Position numbers and translations under genes: made by a program
From: Paroceanicella profunda
GTDB taxonomy: Bacteria; Pseudomonadota; Alphaproteobacteria; Rhodobacterales; Rhodobacteraceae
NCBI RefSeq assembly: GCF_005887635.2
Contig: NZ_CP040818.1
Location: 1,580,501-1,644,500 of the forward strand
Reading direction: 5' to 3'
DNA length: 64,000 nucleotides
Part shown: positions 18,558 through 27,682 of the stretch, piece after piece
Position numbering within the stretch: the stretch's first letter is position 1
Layout: every line of letters starts with the position of its first letter
Notes under the pieces: model-generated
What the model saw: the letters and a program-made list of their open reading frames with translations, nothing else
Database searches by the model: none
Told to the model about the DNA's origin: nothing

Positions 18558-19108
18558 GGCTCCTGCCTGGTCAGAGACGCCTCTTCGGCGTCGGGAAGCG
18601 TATATGGGTCGGGAAGCCCCATGCTGACAAGGGTCTCGCTCTCGATCCCCTCCATCAGCGCGGCATCCGCGTCGGTCTCGTGATCATACCCCAGCAGGTG
18701 AAGCGTGGCATGCAGGATCAGGTGCAGGATATGATCTTCCGCACGCTTTTCCTGCTCCATGGCCTCGCGCAGCGCGGTCTCGTAGGAAATCGCGATGTCG
18801 CCGAGGATGTCCGGCCCCTCGCCGGCGGGTTCCGGCGGCAGCCAGGGCACCGCGCCGGGCGAATCGGGCGCCAGCTCATGCGTCGGCCAGGACAGCACGT
18901 TGGTCGGGCTCTCCTTGCCGCGGAACTCGGCATTGAGCTCGGTGATCCGCTCGTCGCCGCAGGCCAGCAGGCTGATCTCGTAGCCCTCCGGCGAGAGGCC
19001 GACAGCCTCCAGCGCGGCGCGGGCGGCGCGCTCGGCAAGTCCCGCCAGCGGCGGGGTGAAGCTCACCCAGCGATCGTCCTCGACCACCAGTTCGACAAGG
19101 TCAGGCAT
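18554..19108 (-). CDS. ybeY: Endoribonuclease YbeY (rRNA maturation)
   Basis: Zinc metalloendoribonuclease of 184 residues needed for 16S rRNA 3'-end maturation and ribosome quality control. The family signature HATLHLLGYDH provides three zinc-binding His. VLSWPTHE and GDIAISYETA are also typical. Start at MPDLVELVVEDDRW, overlapping the end of phoH by eight bases; another in-frame ATG lies five codons earlier. Compared with E. coli there is a longer acidic/Pro-rich insertion (PDSPGAVPWLPPEP). Coupled to phoH upstream and corC downstream. Confidence 0.94.
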   Translation of the reverse strand: MPDLVELVVEDDRWVSFTPPLAGLAERAARAALEAVGLSPEGYEISLLACGDERITELNAEFRGKESPTNVLSWPTHELAPDSPGAVPWLPPEPAGEGPDILGDIAISYETALREAMEQEKRAEDHILHLILHATLHLLGYDHETDADAALMEGIESETLVSMGLPDPYTLPDAEEASLTRQEP

Positions 19109-20117
19109 CCTTCGACCGTTCATGGTCGCGCTCGTAGGCGTCGATGATCCGGGCCACCAGCGGATGGCGCACCACGTCGGCGGAGCGGAACTTGGTGAAG
19201 GCCACGCCATCCACCCCGACCAGCACCCTCTCGGCCTCCACCAGCCCGGATTTCACCCCGCGCGGCAGGTCGATCTGGGTGGTGTCGCCGGTGATCGCCA
19301 TGCGCGAGCCCTCGCCCAGCCGGGTGAGGAACATCTTCATCTGCATCTCGGTGGCGTTCTGCGCCTCGTCCAGCACCACGAAGGCGTTCGACAGGGTGCG
19401 GCCGCGCATGAAGGCGAGCGGCGCGATCTCGATGGTCTTTTCCTCGAGCATCTTCTGCACCTGCTTGGAGGGCAGGAAATCGTTCAGCGCGTCGTAGAGC
19501 GGCTGCATGTAGGGGTCCACCTTCTCCTTCATGTCGCCGGGCAGGAAGCCCAGGCGCTCCCCGGCCTCCACGGCCGGGCGGGAGAGGATGATCTTGTCGA
19601 TGCCGCCCTCGAGATACATCGCCACGGCCGCGGCCACGGCGAGATAGGTCTTGCCCGTGCCCGCAGGCCCCAGGCCGAACACCAGCTCATGCGCGAAGAG
19701 CTGGCGCACGTAGTCCTTCTGCGCCGGGGTGCGCGGCTCCACCACCTTGCGGCGGGTGCGGATCTCGACGGCCCCGCCGGCGAACATCTCCATCTGGCCG
19801 TCCGGGCGCTGCCGGGGGGCGGCCTGAGGCATGCGCATGGCGGCGTCGATGTCACCCGGCTCCACCGGGCGGCCCTGTTCCAGTCGCGCATAGAGGCCGC
19901 GCAACAGCTGGTCGCCCCGCTTTCGATCGGCCTCCTCGCCGAGAAGCAGCAGCACGTTGCCGCGCCGCACGATCGAGATGCGCAGAAGCTGTTCGACGCG
20001 CGCAAGGTTGCGGTCGAACTCTCCGCACAGGTCGATGAGCAGCCGGTTGTCAGGGAATTCGACGAGCGTCTGGAGCTGCTCGTCCGCCGTCGGGGGGGTC
20101 AGGGCGTGTGTCGCCAA
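19101..20117 (-). CDS. phoH: PhoH-family ATPase
   Basis: P-loop ATPase of 338 residues of the PhoH/YbeZ type, which works with YbeY in RNA metabolism. Walker A is GPAGTGKT and Walker B is FVVLDEAQN; the PhoH-typical LPGDMKEKVDPYMQPL, RGRTLSNAFV and GDTTQIDLP follow. The likely start is a TTG with GGAG five bases upstream. Head of the phoH-ybeY-corC-lnt operon. miaB, which usually stands next to it, is about 1.6 kb away, with a FAS1 and a PACE gene in between. Confidence 0.93.
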   Translation of the reverse strand: MATHALTPPTADEQLQTLVEFPDNRLLIDLCGEFDRNLARVEQLLRISIVRRGNVLLLLGEEADRKRGDQLLRGLYARLEQGRPVEPGDIDAAMRMPQAAPRQRPDGQMEMFAGGAVEIRTRRKVVEPRTPAQKDYVRQLFAHELVFGLGPAGTGKTYLAVAAAVAMYLEGGIDKIILSRPAVEAGERLGFLPGDMKEKVDPYMQPLYDALNDFLPSKQVQKMLEEKTIEIAPLAFMRGRTLSNAFVVLDEAQNATEMQMKMFLTRLGEGSRMAITGDTTQIDLPRGVKSGLVEAERVLVGVDGVAFTKFRSADVVRHPLVARIIDAYERDHERSKDA

Positions 20118-20321
20118 AGGGTCTCCGTCGGGATCCGTGTTTCAATATCACCGATGGTGTCAAAGCCACCGCCGGGGCGCAAGGAAAATAACGCGACCCC
20201 GCCCCCTATGGGGGCGCGGCGCCAGCGGCGGGCCGAAGCGGATATTTCTGCGCGCCGGGTGCATCCGATCGGCCCCTGCGCTGCGTATGGGAAGCACAAG
20301 ACACTCAACAGGGAGTTGCCC

Positions 20322-20912
20322 ATGACCCGCAGATTTACCGCTGTCGCACTGCTCGGAGCCCTCTCGCTCACCGCCGCGTGCTCCGACGACAGGATGATGT
20401 CCTCCTCTTCCGACATGATGTCGGAGAAGACCGTGATGGTCGGCGGCGCGCCGATGTATCCTTCGAAGACCATCGTGGAAAATGCGGTCAACTCGGCCGA
20501 TCACACCACGCTCGTCGCCGCGGTGAAGGCCGCGGGGCTGGTCGACACGCTGAACGGGCCCGGGCCCTTCACCGTGTTCGCCCCCACCAACGCGGCCTTC
20601 GGGAAGCTGCCGGCCGGCACGGTCGACACGCTGCTGAAGCCCGAGAACAAGCCGATGCTGACCCATGTCCTCACCTATCACGTGGTGGCGGGCCGGATGT
20701 CGGAAGCCGAGCTGAAGGCCGCGATCGTCGCCCAGGGCGGCACCGCGACCCTCACCACCGTCGCGGGAGACCCGCTCACCGCGAAGATCGCCCCGGACAA
20801 TACCGTCCACGTGTTCGACGAGCAGGGCAACATGGCCATCGTCACCACGCCGGACGTGTTCCAGTCGAACGGCGTCATCCACGTCGTCGACACCGTTCTG
20901 CTGCCGAAGTAA
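20322..20912 (+). CDS. Fasciclin (FAS1) domain lipoprotein
   Basis: Exported protein of 196 residues with one FAS1 domain. The N-terminus (MTRRFTAVALLGALSLTAAC) is a signal peptide ending in a lipobox-like TAAC, so it is probably lipid-anchored at Cys20. A Met/Ser-rich linker follows, then the FAS1 domain with its H1 motif FTVFAPTNAAF and H2 motif GVIHVVDTVLLPK. FAS1 proteins mediate adhesion or surface interactions; the partner is unknown. GGGAG lies six bases before the ATG. Divergent from phoH and followed by a hairpin; it stands between phoH and miaB as a plus-strand insertion. Confidence 0.93.
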   Translation: MTRRFTAVALLGALSLTAACSDDRMMSSSSDMMSEKTVMVGGAPMYPSKTIVENAVNSADHTTLVAAVKAAGLVDTLNGPGPFTVFAPTNAAFGKLPAGTVDTLLKPENKPMLTHVLTYHVVAGRMSEAELKAAIVAQGGTATLTTVAGDPLTAKIAPDNTVHVFDEQGNMAIVTTPDVFQSNGVIHVVDTVLLPK

Positions 20913-20942
20913 GTCACCCCCCCCCTCGCTTCGGTGGCAGTG

Positions 20943-20970
20943 GGGGTCCGCCTCGGGCAGGGCGGACCCC
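20943..20970. terminator. GC-rich hairpin between convergent FAS1 and PACE genes
   Basis: A perfect 10-bp stem (GGGGTCCGCC and its complement, loop of eight) lies 30 bases past the FAS1 stop and about 45 bases before the convergent efflux gene's stop. It could end both transcripts, although there is no T run on either side. Confidence 0.45.
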
Positions 20971-21013
20971 ACCCTGGCGCAGCCGCATCCCCCGGCGGCT
21001 GCGCGAAGCGCCT

Positions 21014-21439
21014 TCAGCGCCGCTGCGTGTCCGGCACCGGAAACAGGGCGTCGTAGGCCCAGTTGAAGGCGAAGGCGAAGACCATGTAGAAGGCGGCGAA
21101 GGCGATATCCATCGTCAGCGCCTCCAGCAGCGAAATGCCGAGCTGCCACGCGATATAGGGCATCAGCACCGCCAGCAGCCCGATCTCGAACACCACCGCA
21201 TGAACCAGCCTCAGCCACACCGGCTTGCGCAGCGCGCCGGTGAGCCGGCGCAGCGCGTGGTCGAAGCCGAGGTTGAACAGGTAGTTCCACGCCGTCGCCA
21301 GCGCGGCGCTCACCACGGCGATGAGGCCGATCTCGTGCAGCGGCCGCTCGAACGCCAGCGCCCCCAGCGGGGTGACGAGCGCAAGCCCGAGCAGTTCGAA
21401 GCTGATGGCATGGCGGAGGCGGTCGGACGTGCTGCGCAT
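21014..21439 (-). CDS. PACE family (BTP-domain) efflux protein
   Basis: Small membrane protein of 141 residues with four hydrophobic helices forming two bacterial transmembrane pair domains. Glu15 (RHAISFELLG) matches the essential proton-coupled Glu15 of the founding member AceI. The helix-2 WNYLFNLGFDHALRR and helix-4 FAFNWAYDALFPV motifs are typical. The family exports biocides such as chlorhexidine and, in some members, polyamines; the physiological substrate here cannot be read. It stands alone, convergent with the FAS1 gene, with about 290 unremarkable bases behind it. Confidence 0.9.
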   Translation of the reverse strand: MRSTSDRLRHAISFELLGLALVTPLGALAFERPLHEIGLIAVVSAALATAWNYLFNLGFDHALRRLTGALRKPVWLRLVHAVVFEIGLLAVLMPYIAWQLGISLLEALTMDIAFAAFYMVFAFAFNWAYDALFPVPDTQRR

Positions 21440-21729
21440 GGAAAGCCCTTCTGGTCATCGGGCCGTCCCGAACATCTGTCCCTGCAGGGGGAGGTCGTCC
21501 TCGCTTCGACGCGAAACATGGGCACCCCGGCGCGGATGTCAAGCGCGGGCGGGGGGGCGGCCCGCCGAAAAGCCCGGCACCGCGGCCGCCGGGAAGAACG
21601 TGCCCCCCGGCAACGCACGGTCTCCCGGGGAGGGCCGCCAAGGCCCGGGCCGCAAACCGTCCCGTGCCCGCCGGGCCGCTGGACAGAGGATGGCGGCCCC
21701 GGCCGGGCCCGCTCAGGCCGGAGGCCGGT

Positions 21730-23049
21730 TCACACCAGCCGGCCGGCCAGCGAATTCGGCGCGGCCTTCAGGATCTCGGCGGTGACGATCTCGCCGGTGA
21801 GCGCCTCCGGCGCTTCCAGGAATACCGACTGCAGGTAGGGCGAGCGCCCCACAAGCTGTCCCGGCTCGCGCCCCGGCTTCTCCAGCAGAACCGGCAGCCG
21901 CCGGCCCACCATGGAGGCCTGGAACTCCGCCTGATGCTCCGAGAGCAGCGCCTGCAGGCGGGCGAGACGGTCCGCGGCCTCCGCCTCCGGCACCAGGGTG
22001 CGGCCCGCGGCCGGCGTGCCCGGGCGCGCGGAGTAGCGGAAGGAATAGGCCTGCGCGTAGCGCACCTCGCGGCACAGCGCGAGCGTGTCCTGGAAATCCG
22101 CCTCGGTCTCGCCGGGGAAGCCGACGATGAAGTCCCCGGACATGGCGATGTCGGGGCGGGCGGCGCGGATGCGCTCGATCAGCCGCAGGTAACTTTCCGC
22201 GGTGTGCTTGCGGTTCATCGCCTTCAGCACCTTGTCCGAGCCGGCCTGCACGGGCAGGTGCAGGTAGGGCATGAGCTTCTCCACCTCGCCATGGGCGGCG
22301 ATGAGGTCGTCGTCCATGTCGTTGGGGTGGGAGGTGGTGAAGCGGATGCGGTCCAGCCCGTCGATCTCCGCCAGCGCGCGGATCAGCCGGGCGAGCGTCC
22401 AGGGGCCGCCCTCCGCCGCGCCGTGATAGGCGTTCACGTTCTGGCCGAGCAGGGTGATCTCGCGCACGCCGCGCTCCACCAGATCGCGGGCCTCCGCGAG
22501 GATGCGCTCCGCCGGGCGCGAGACCTCGGCGCCGCGGGTGTAGGGCACCACGCAGAAGGCGCAGAACTTGTCGCAGCCCTCCTGCACGGTGAGGAAGGCG
22601 GCCGGCGCCCGCCGGGCCTTCGGGCCGCGCGGCAGGTGCTCGAACTTGTCTTCCTCGGGGAACTCGGTGTCGAGCGCCTTCTCCCCGGCGTCCACCCGGC
22701 GGGCCATGGCCGGCAGGCGGTGATAGGCCTGCGGGCCCACCACGAGGTCGACCAGCGGCTGGCGGCGCATGATCTCCTCGCCCTCGGCCTGGGCCACGCA
22801 GCCGGCAACGCCGATCTTCAGCCCGGGCTTCGCGGTCTTGAGGGGGCGCAGGCGACCGAGTTCCGAATAGACCTTCTCGGCAGCCTTCTCGCGGATGTGG
22901 CAGGTGTTGAGCAGGATCATGTCGGCGTCTTCCGCCCGGTCCGTGCTTTCATACCCGTCGGCACCCATGGCCGCTGCCATGCGCTCGCTGTCGTAGACAT
23001 TCATCTGACAGCCGTAGGTCTTCACGAAAAGTTTCTTCGGAGCGGTCAA
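21730..23049 (-). CDS. miaB: tRNA-2-methylthio-N6-dimethylallyladenosine synthase
   Basis: Radical SAM methylthiotransferase of 439 residues that modifies A37 of tRNAs reading UNN codons. The N-terminal MTTase domain has three cluster Cys ([25 protein letters not shown]), the radical-SAM domain has CDKFCAFC, and a TRAM domain ends the protein. The likely start is TTG, in frame, with AGGGAGGT seven bases upstream; the family starts with the same [16 protein letters not shown]. It is transcribed toward the PACE gene; mucR is just upstream on the same strand. Confidence 0.96.
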   Translation of the reverse strand: MTAPKKLFVKTYGCQMNVYDSERMAAAMGADGYESTDRAEDADMILLNTCHIREKAAEKVYSELGRLRPLKTAKPGLKIGVAGCVAQAEGEEIMRRQPLVDLVVGPQAYHRLPAMARRVDAGEKALDTEFPEEDKFEHLPRGPKARRAPAAFLTVQEGCDKFCAFCVVPYTRGAEVSRPAERILAEARDLVERGVREITLLGQNVNAYHGAAEGGPWTLARLIRALAEIDGLDRIRFTTSHPNDMDDDLIAAHGEVEKLMPYLHLPVQAGSDKVLKAMNRKHTAESYLRLIERIRAARPDIAMSGDFIVGFPGETEADFQDTLALCREVRYAQAYSFRYSARPGTPAAGRTLVPEAEAADRLARLQALLSEHQAEFQASMVGRRLPVLLEKPGREPGQLVGRSPYLQSVFLEAPEALTGEIVTAEILKAAPNSLAGRLV

Positions 23050-23155
23050 GCCGATCACCTCCCTGAAACGAAACCAGCGCGCATTCCCCCGGAAGGGGAA
23101 GGCACGCCGGTGTCTAACCGTTTCGGCCCGCGCCCGCAACGCCGGGCCGCGCGGT

Positions 23156-23569
23156 TCACTTCTTGGGCTTGCGGCCCAGGCCGATTTCGCGGGCCAGCGC
23201 CTGGCGCTTCGCGGCATAGGACGGGGCAACCATCGGGTAATCCGGCTTCAGGCCCCACTTGGCGCGGTACTCTTCCGGCGTCAGGTTGTAGGCCGTGGCG
23301 AGGTGGCGCTTGAGCATCTTCAGCTTCTTGCCGTCCTCGAGGCAGACAATGTAGTCCTCGGTGATGGACTTCTTGATCGGAACGGCAGGCACGAGCTCTT
23401 CCACCGGCGCTTCACTCACCGTGGCAAGCGCGGAGAGCTTGGTGTAGACGGTCTGAATGAGGTCCGGCAGGTCGCCCTGGGCCACGCTGTTGTTCGCGAC
23501 ATGCGAGGAGACGATCTCGGTCGTCAGGGCGAGAAGTTCACCCTTCTCGACTTGCTGTTCAGCGGACAT
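23156..23569 (-). CDS. MucR/Ros-family transcriptional regulator
   Basis: DNA-binding regulator of 137 residues. The C-terminal half carries the Ros/MucR core: [44 protein letters not shown] and a basic GLGRKPKK tail. Only one Cys is present in the putative zinc-finger segment where a Cys pair is expected; several family members are also short of ligands. MucR proteins act as AT-rich-DNA binding repressors of exopolysaccharide, motility and cell-cycle genes. The start is MSAEQQVEK, with AGGA six bases upstream. A long AT-rich upstream region is consistent with autoregulation. Confidence 0.92.
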   Translation of the reverse strand: MSAEQQVEKGELLALTTEIVSSHVANNSVAQGDLPDLIQTVYTKLSALATVSEAPVEELVPAVPIKKSITEDYIVCLEDGKKLKMLKRHLATAYNLTPEEYRAKWGLKPDYPMVAPSYAAKRQALAREIGLGRKPKK

Positions 23570-23744
23570 GAGAGTCCTTTCTTGGTAAACGGTGAATGGC
23601 GGCATGCGCCGTTTTTACGCTAGATGGAAATTGGCCCGCCTATACAACGCGCCAATACAGATTTTATTTTCGCCCCGGGGGAATAACAAGATGTGAAGGT
23701 GAAAAATTTTCGAATTTCCACGCTGGGATCACGACTTGTCTGTT

Positions 23745-23801
23745 CCAATTATAATATTGGTCTGATTCGGTTATATCACAGGTTGTAAACGAACTTGTGA
23801 T
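23745..23801 (+). promoter_or_regulatory. AT-rich inverted repeats upstream of the CDF gene and mucR
   Basis: In the AT-rich stretch 23620-23810 two structures stand out. CCAAT-TATAAT-ATTGG at 23745-23760 is a 5-bp inverted repeat around a perfect TATAAT. At 23775-23801 ATCACAGGTT and AACTTGTGAT form a 10-bp near-perfect inverted repeat with a seven-base loop. They lie about 150 bases before the CDF start and about 180 bases from mucR, so either gene could be regulated here. No good -35 accompanies the TATAAT. Confidence 0.4.
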
Positions 23802-23838
23802 GTGTATTTAGGAGCGTCTCTGTAGCGAGGGGCAACGC

Positions 23839-23928
23839 ATGACCACCGAAGATCAGGCAGTTTCTGCCTGTGCGCATCAAAGACTTCCATGGCTGAATAT
23901 CCGCTCTGTTGGGAGTGTCAAGTCATGA
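23839..23928 (+). CDS. Short upstream ORF coupled to the CDF gene
   Basis: A 29-codon ORF starts with ATG six bases after GAGGGG and its TGA overlaps the ATG of the CDF transporter (ATGA). It starts MTTEDQAVSACAHQ and ends with VGSVKS, with two short hydrophobic patches and no recognisable domain. Its strong ribosome site and exact coupling suggest a leader peptide that tunes translation of the transporter. No homologue is known to me, so it could also be a chance frame. Confidence 0.4.
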   Translation: MTTEDQAVSACAHQRLPWLNIRSVGSVKS

Positions 23929-24809
23929 ATGCGTCAGAACACCGGATGAATCTTGGTGCCGGGGTCGCATCCGTGACTGTGGCAGGTGTTCTTGTCGTCC
24001 TCAAATTCCTTGCGCTCACAGCCACCGGCTCACTCTCGATCGCTGCGAGCCTCACCGATTCTGCGCTCGATCTCTTGGTCTCCTCCACCGGCCTGCTGGC
24101 GATCACCTATGCCGCGCGGCCGCCGGACCGCGACCATGCTTTCGGGCATTCCTCGGCGGAGGACCTCATGGCGCTGGCGCAGGCGCTGCTGGTCGGCGGG
24201 TCGGGGGTGTTCATCGGCTGGAGCGCGGTGGAGCGGCTGCGTGGCCCCGCACAGGAGCTCACCAGCGAGACGGCCGGCATCGCGGTGATGCTGGTCTCCA
24301 TCGTGCTGACCGTGGCGCTGATCTGGTGGCAGCGGCGGGTGGCGCGGCGCACCGGTTCGAAAGTCGTTTCGGCCGATTCGTTACATTACGTCGGCGACCT
24401 GGTGCCCAACATCGGTGCGCTGGTTGCGCTTCTGGCCTCCCGGCACCTGGGAATGGGGCGGGTCGATTCCATCGTCGCGCTCGGCGCGGCGGCAATTCTG
24501 CTGCTCGGGGCGGTGCGGATCGGCCGGGCGGCCTGGGATGCGCTGATGGACCGGGGCGCGGATCCGCAACTGGTGCACCGGGTGCGCGGCATCGTGGAGA
24601 ACTGGCCCGGCGTGCATGGCCACCACGATCTCAAGACCCGGATGGCCGGCACCAGGGTGTTCATCCAGGTGCATATCGAGCTCGACGGCCGCCAGTCTCT
24701 CGCGCAAGCGCATGACATCGGCGCGGCACTGCGCCGCTCGATCATCCGGGCGGTTCCGAACGCGGAGGTGATCATCCACAAGGATGTCGCCGGCCGCGGG
24801 CCTCACTGA
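23925..24809 (+). CDS. Cation diffusion facilitator transporter
   Basis: Inner-membrane divalent metal/proton antiporter of 294 residues. Six transmembrane helices occupy the first 200 residues. Metal-site residues are present: Asp45 and Asp49 in TM2 (SLTDSALDLL) and His/Asp in TM5 (HYVGDLVPN), the Asp-rich pattern of FieF-like zinc/iron exporters. The C-terminal ZT domain (residues 200-290) ends with VIIHKDV. Start at MNASEHRMNL, with GGGAG nine bases upstream; an earlier ATG 12 codons upstream lacks this. Substrate not decidable from sequence. Convergent with the M3 peptidase, 19 bases apart. Confidence 0.93.
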   Translation: MNASEHRMNLGAGVASVTVAGVLVVLKFLALTATGSLSIAASLTDSALDLLVSSTGLLAITYAARPPDRDHAFGHSSAEDLMALAQALLVGGSGVFIGWSAVERLRGPAQELTSETAGIAVMLVSIVLTVALIWWQRRVARRTGSKVVSADSLHYVGDLVPNIGALVALLASRHLGMGRVDSIVALGAAAILLLGAVRIGRAAWDALMDRGADPQLVHRVRGIVENWPGVHGHHDLKTRMAGTRVFIQVHIELDGRQSLAQAHDIGAALRRSIIRAVPNAEVIIHKDVAGRGPH

Positions 24810-24828
24810 GCCCGGGCCGGCGGAGCGT

Positions 24829-26853
24829 TCAGGCGGCGGTGTCGAGCCCACGGCCCCTGAGCAGGGCGCTCACGTCGGGCAGGCGGCCACGGAAGGCGGT
24901 GTAGAGTTCGGCCGCATCGGCCGAGCCGCCGGCCGAATAGATGTGACGCAGAAGTTTCGAAGCCGTTTCACCGTCGAAGACATCACCGGCCTCGCGGAAG
25001 GCCTCGAAGGCGTCCGCGTCCATCACCTCGGACCACATGTAGCTGTAGTATCCGGAAGAATAGCCGTCCCCGGCGAAGACATGGGTGAAGTGCGGCGTGG
25101 CGTGGCGCATGGTGATCGCCGCCGGCATGCCGAGCCGGGCCAGGGTCTCCGCCTGGGCGGCCATCGGGTCGGCCGGGGCGGGGCCGGCGTGGAAGTCGAG
25201 GTCCACCAGCGCCGAGGCCACGTATTCCACCGTGGAGAAGCCCTGGTCGAAATTCTCCGCCGCGATCAACCGGTCCAGCAGGGCCTTCGGCATCGGCTGG
25301 CCGGTTTTCGCGTGCAGGGCGTATTTCGACAGGACTTCGGGGGTGGAAAGCCAGTGCTCGTAGAGCTGGCTGGGCAGTTCCACGAAGTCGCGCGCTACGG
25401 AGGTGCCGGAGATGAAGGCGTAGGTGACGTCGGACATCAGCGCGTGCAGGGCATGGCCGAATTCGTGGAACAGGGTGCGGGCGTCGTCGAAGGTGAGCAG
25501 GCTGGGCTGACCGGCCGGCGCCTTGGCGAAGTTGCACACGTTGACGACGATCGGGCGCTGGTCTCCGTCAAGCTTGCTCTGGTTGCGGAAGGACGAGCAC
25601 CAGGCGCCGGAGCGCTTCGCGCCGCGGGCGAAGTAATCCCCGATGAACACGCCCATGTGGCGGCCGGATTTCGTGACCTCCCAGGCCCGGCAGTCCGGGT
25701 GGTAGAGGGGCACGTCCAGCGGGCGCACCTCTATGCCGAACAGCCGGTGCGCGCAGTCGAAGGCCGCGGCGATGATGTTGTCGAGCTGCAGGTAGGGCTT
25801 GAGTTCGGTCTCGTCGAGATCGTGCTCGGCGTGGCGCAGCCGTTCGGTGTAGAAGCGCCAGTCCCAGGCCGCGAGCGGGGCATTCCCGCCGTCCGCGTGC
25901 ATCAGGGCTTCCAGGCGGGCGGCATCTGCCTCCGCGCGGGCGCGCGCCGGCTCCCACACCGCCATCAGCAGGTCGCGCACCCGTTCCGGCGTGCCGGCCA
26001 TCTCCCGGTCCAGCTTGAAGGCGGCGAAACTGGGGTAGCCGAGCAGGCGGGCGCGCTCCTCCCGCAGGTGAAGCATCTCGGTGACGATGGCGCGGGTGTC
26101 ATGCGCGTTGCCGTTCTGGCCGCGCGCGGTCCAGGCGCGGAAGGCGGTCTCGCGCAGGTCGCGGCGGGTGGAGAATTGCAGGAAGGGCACGATGAGCGAG
26201 CGCGACAGGGTGATGACATGGCCCGTCTGGCCCCGTTCGCGCGCCGCTTCGGCGGCGGCGGAGACCAGGAAGTCCGGCAGGCCGTCGAGGTCCTCCTCTC
26301 CCAGGGCCAGCTGCCAGGACTTCTCCTCGGCCAGCACGTTCTGGGAGAATTGCGTGCCGAGCACGGCGAGGCGCTGCATGATGGCGGAGAGCCGGGCGCG
26401 GTCCTCCCCTTCCAGCCGGGCGCCGGAGCGCACGAACATGGTGTGGTAGAGCTCCAGCACCCGCGCCTGCTCGGCGGTCAGGGTGCTGGTGTCGGTCATC
26501 AGCGCCTCGATGCGGGCGAAGAGCGCGCGGTTCATCATGGTTTCGGAGAAGAACGCCGAGAGCCGCGGGGACAGATCACGCTGCAGGGCCTCGCGCGCGT
26601 CGTTCGTGTCCGCCCCGGCGAGGTTCCAGAACACGCCGCCCACTCGGTCCAGCGCGGTGTCGGACCGCTCCATCGCCTCGATGGTGTTCGCGAAGCTCGG
26701 CGGTTCCGGATTCCCGGCGATGGTGTCGATGTTGGCGCGGGTCTCCGCCAGGGCCGCGTCATAGGCAGACGCGAAATGCGCATCCTCGATCTCGGCGAAG
26801 GGGGGCAGGCCGAACGGGCCGGTGAAGGCGCCGAGCAGGGGGTTTGCGGTCAT
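24829..26853 (-). CDS. M3 family metallopeptidase (oligopeptidase A / Dcp type)
   Basis: Cytoplasmic zinc endopeptidase of 674 residues that degrades short peptides. The zinc site FHEFGHALH is present (His463-Glu-Phe-Gly-His467), followed by the second-ligand Glu region EFVELPSQLYEHW typical of thimet-type M3A peptidases, and the substrate-binding YSSGYYSYMWSEVM. Start at MTANPLLGAF with GGAG six bases upstream. Length matches PrlC/Dcp. It is monocistronic, with the carbonic anhydrase 80 bases upstream on the same strand. Confidence 0.94.
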   Translation of the reverse strand: MTANPLLGAFTGPFGLPPFAEIEDAHFASAYDAALAETRANIDTIAGNPEPPSFANTIEAMERSDTALDRVGGVFWNLAGADTNDAREALQRDLSPRLSAFFSETMMNRALFARIEALMTDTSTLTAEQARVLELYHTMFVRSGARLEGEDRARLSAIMQRLAVLGTQFSQNVLAEEKSWQLALGEEDLDGLPDFLVSAAAEAARERGQTGHVITLSRSLIVPFLQFSTRRDLRETAFRAWTARGQNGNAHDTRAIVTEMLHLREERARLLGYPSFAAFKLDREMAGTPERVRDLLMAVWEPARARAEADAARLEALMHADGGNAPLAAWDWRFYTERLRHAEHDLDETELKPYLQLDNIIAAAFDCAHRLFGIEVRPLDVPLYHPDCRAWEVTKSGRHMGVFIGDYFARGAKRSGAWCSSFRNQSKLDGDQRPIVVNVCNFAKAPAGQPSLLTFDDARTLFHEFGHALHALMSDVTYAFISGTSVARDFVELPSQLYEHWLSTPEVLSKYALHAKTGQPMPKALLDRLIAAENFDQGFSTVEYVASALVDLDFHAGPAPADPMAAQAETLARLGMPAAITMRHATPHFTHVFAGDGYSSGYYSYMWSEVMDADAFEAFREAGDVFDGETASKLLRHIYSAGGSADAAELYTAFRGRLPDVSALLRGRGLDTAA

Positions 26854-26932
26854 CGGGAGCTCCGGTTCCAGTGTCCTCCGTGATATAGCCCTCGCCCCGC
26901 CACGAACCAAGGCCGGCGGCGGGGACGGGCGG

Positions 26933-27682
26933 TCAGTTCTCCAGCACGAACCGGCGGTAAAGGGGTTGCACGGGCCGGGCATTCATCGGGAACATCGCGG
27001 TGAACGCGTCAATATCGCGCTGATTCACGAAAATCGGCTGCTTCAGCACTGTCCAGAGCACGGTTTCCGAACAGGGCGGCGTGGTGAGCGACCCCTGATA
27101 GCGGATGACGCGGGAGACGTCGCTCACCAGTTCGCGCGGCTCGATCTGCCCGGCCGGGCTTTCCGCGCCCTCCTGTTTCGGGGCGAGGAACATCAGGGTG
27201 CGGAACAGGCTGTTGTTGCCGCCGGCCTGCAGCATGACCCCGATGACGGCGAGGCGGCCATCCGCATCGGCATGCACGAAATGCACCTCCATCGGGAAAT
27301 GCGCCCCGCCCACGGTGTGTTCGGAAGGGGCGTGGAAGTGGAACTGCTTGAGATCGTAGCGTTCGCCATCGATCATGGCATAGCCGGCAGTCTCCGCATT
27401 CGCCTGGATGGTGTGGCCGTTGTTGACCACCGTCCACTCCGCCTGGGCCCAGTGCAGCTCGACCTTGCTGAGCAGGGCGGCGGTGGCCTTGCCGAGGTCG
27501 ATCGGGCTCTGCTGGCGGCCGGCGCCGCAGGCCTCCCAGTCGGCGCTCAGGTCGCTCCAGTGGGCGGGGCCGCCGTGGCCCGTGTAATCCCAGTGCACCT
27601 GGCCGGCTGCCCGGGGTGCGTGTGGCAGCGTGCAGGCTAGGACAGCAGCAACGCAAAACGTTGCGAAACGGGGCGACGGCAT
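26933..27682 (-). CDS. Alpha-class carbonic anhydrase, periplasmic
   Basis: Zinc carbonic anhydrase of 249 residues converting CO2 to bicarbonate. A signal peptide (MPSPRFATFCVAAVLACTLP...APRAAG) covers the first 26-28 residues. Zinc ligands are His115 and His117 (LKQFHFHAPSEH) and His134 (MEVHFVHAD). The family also shows QSPIDLG early and SLTTPPCSETVLW, with the threonine gate, late. Start at MPSPRF with GGAGG seven bases upstream. Divergent from the following FAD oxidoreductase across about 170 bases. Confidence 0.94.
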   Translation of the reverse strand: MPSPRFATFCVAAVLACTLPHAPRAAGQVHWDYTGHGGPAHWSDLSADWEACGAGRQQSPIDLGKATAALLSKVELHWAQAEWTVVNNGHTIQANAETAGYAMIDGERYDLKQFHFHAPSEHTVGGAHFPMEVHFVHADADGRLAVIGVMLQAGGNNSLFRTLMFLAPKQEGAESPAGQIEPRELVSDVSRVIRYQGSLTTPPCSETVLWTVLKQPIFVNQRDIDAFTAMFPMNARPVQPLYRRFVLEN

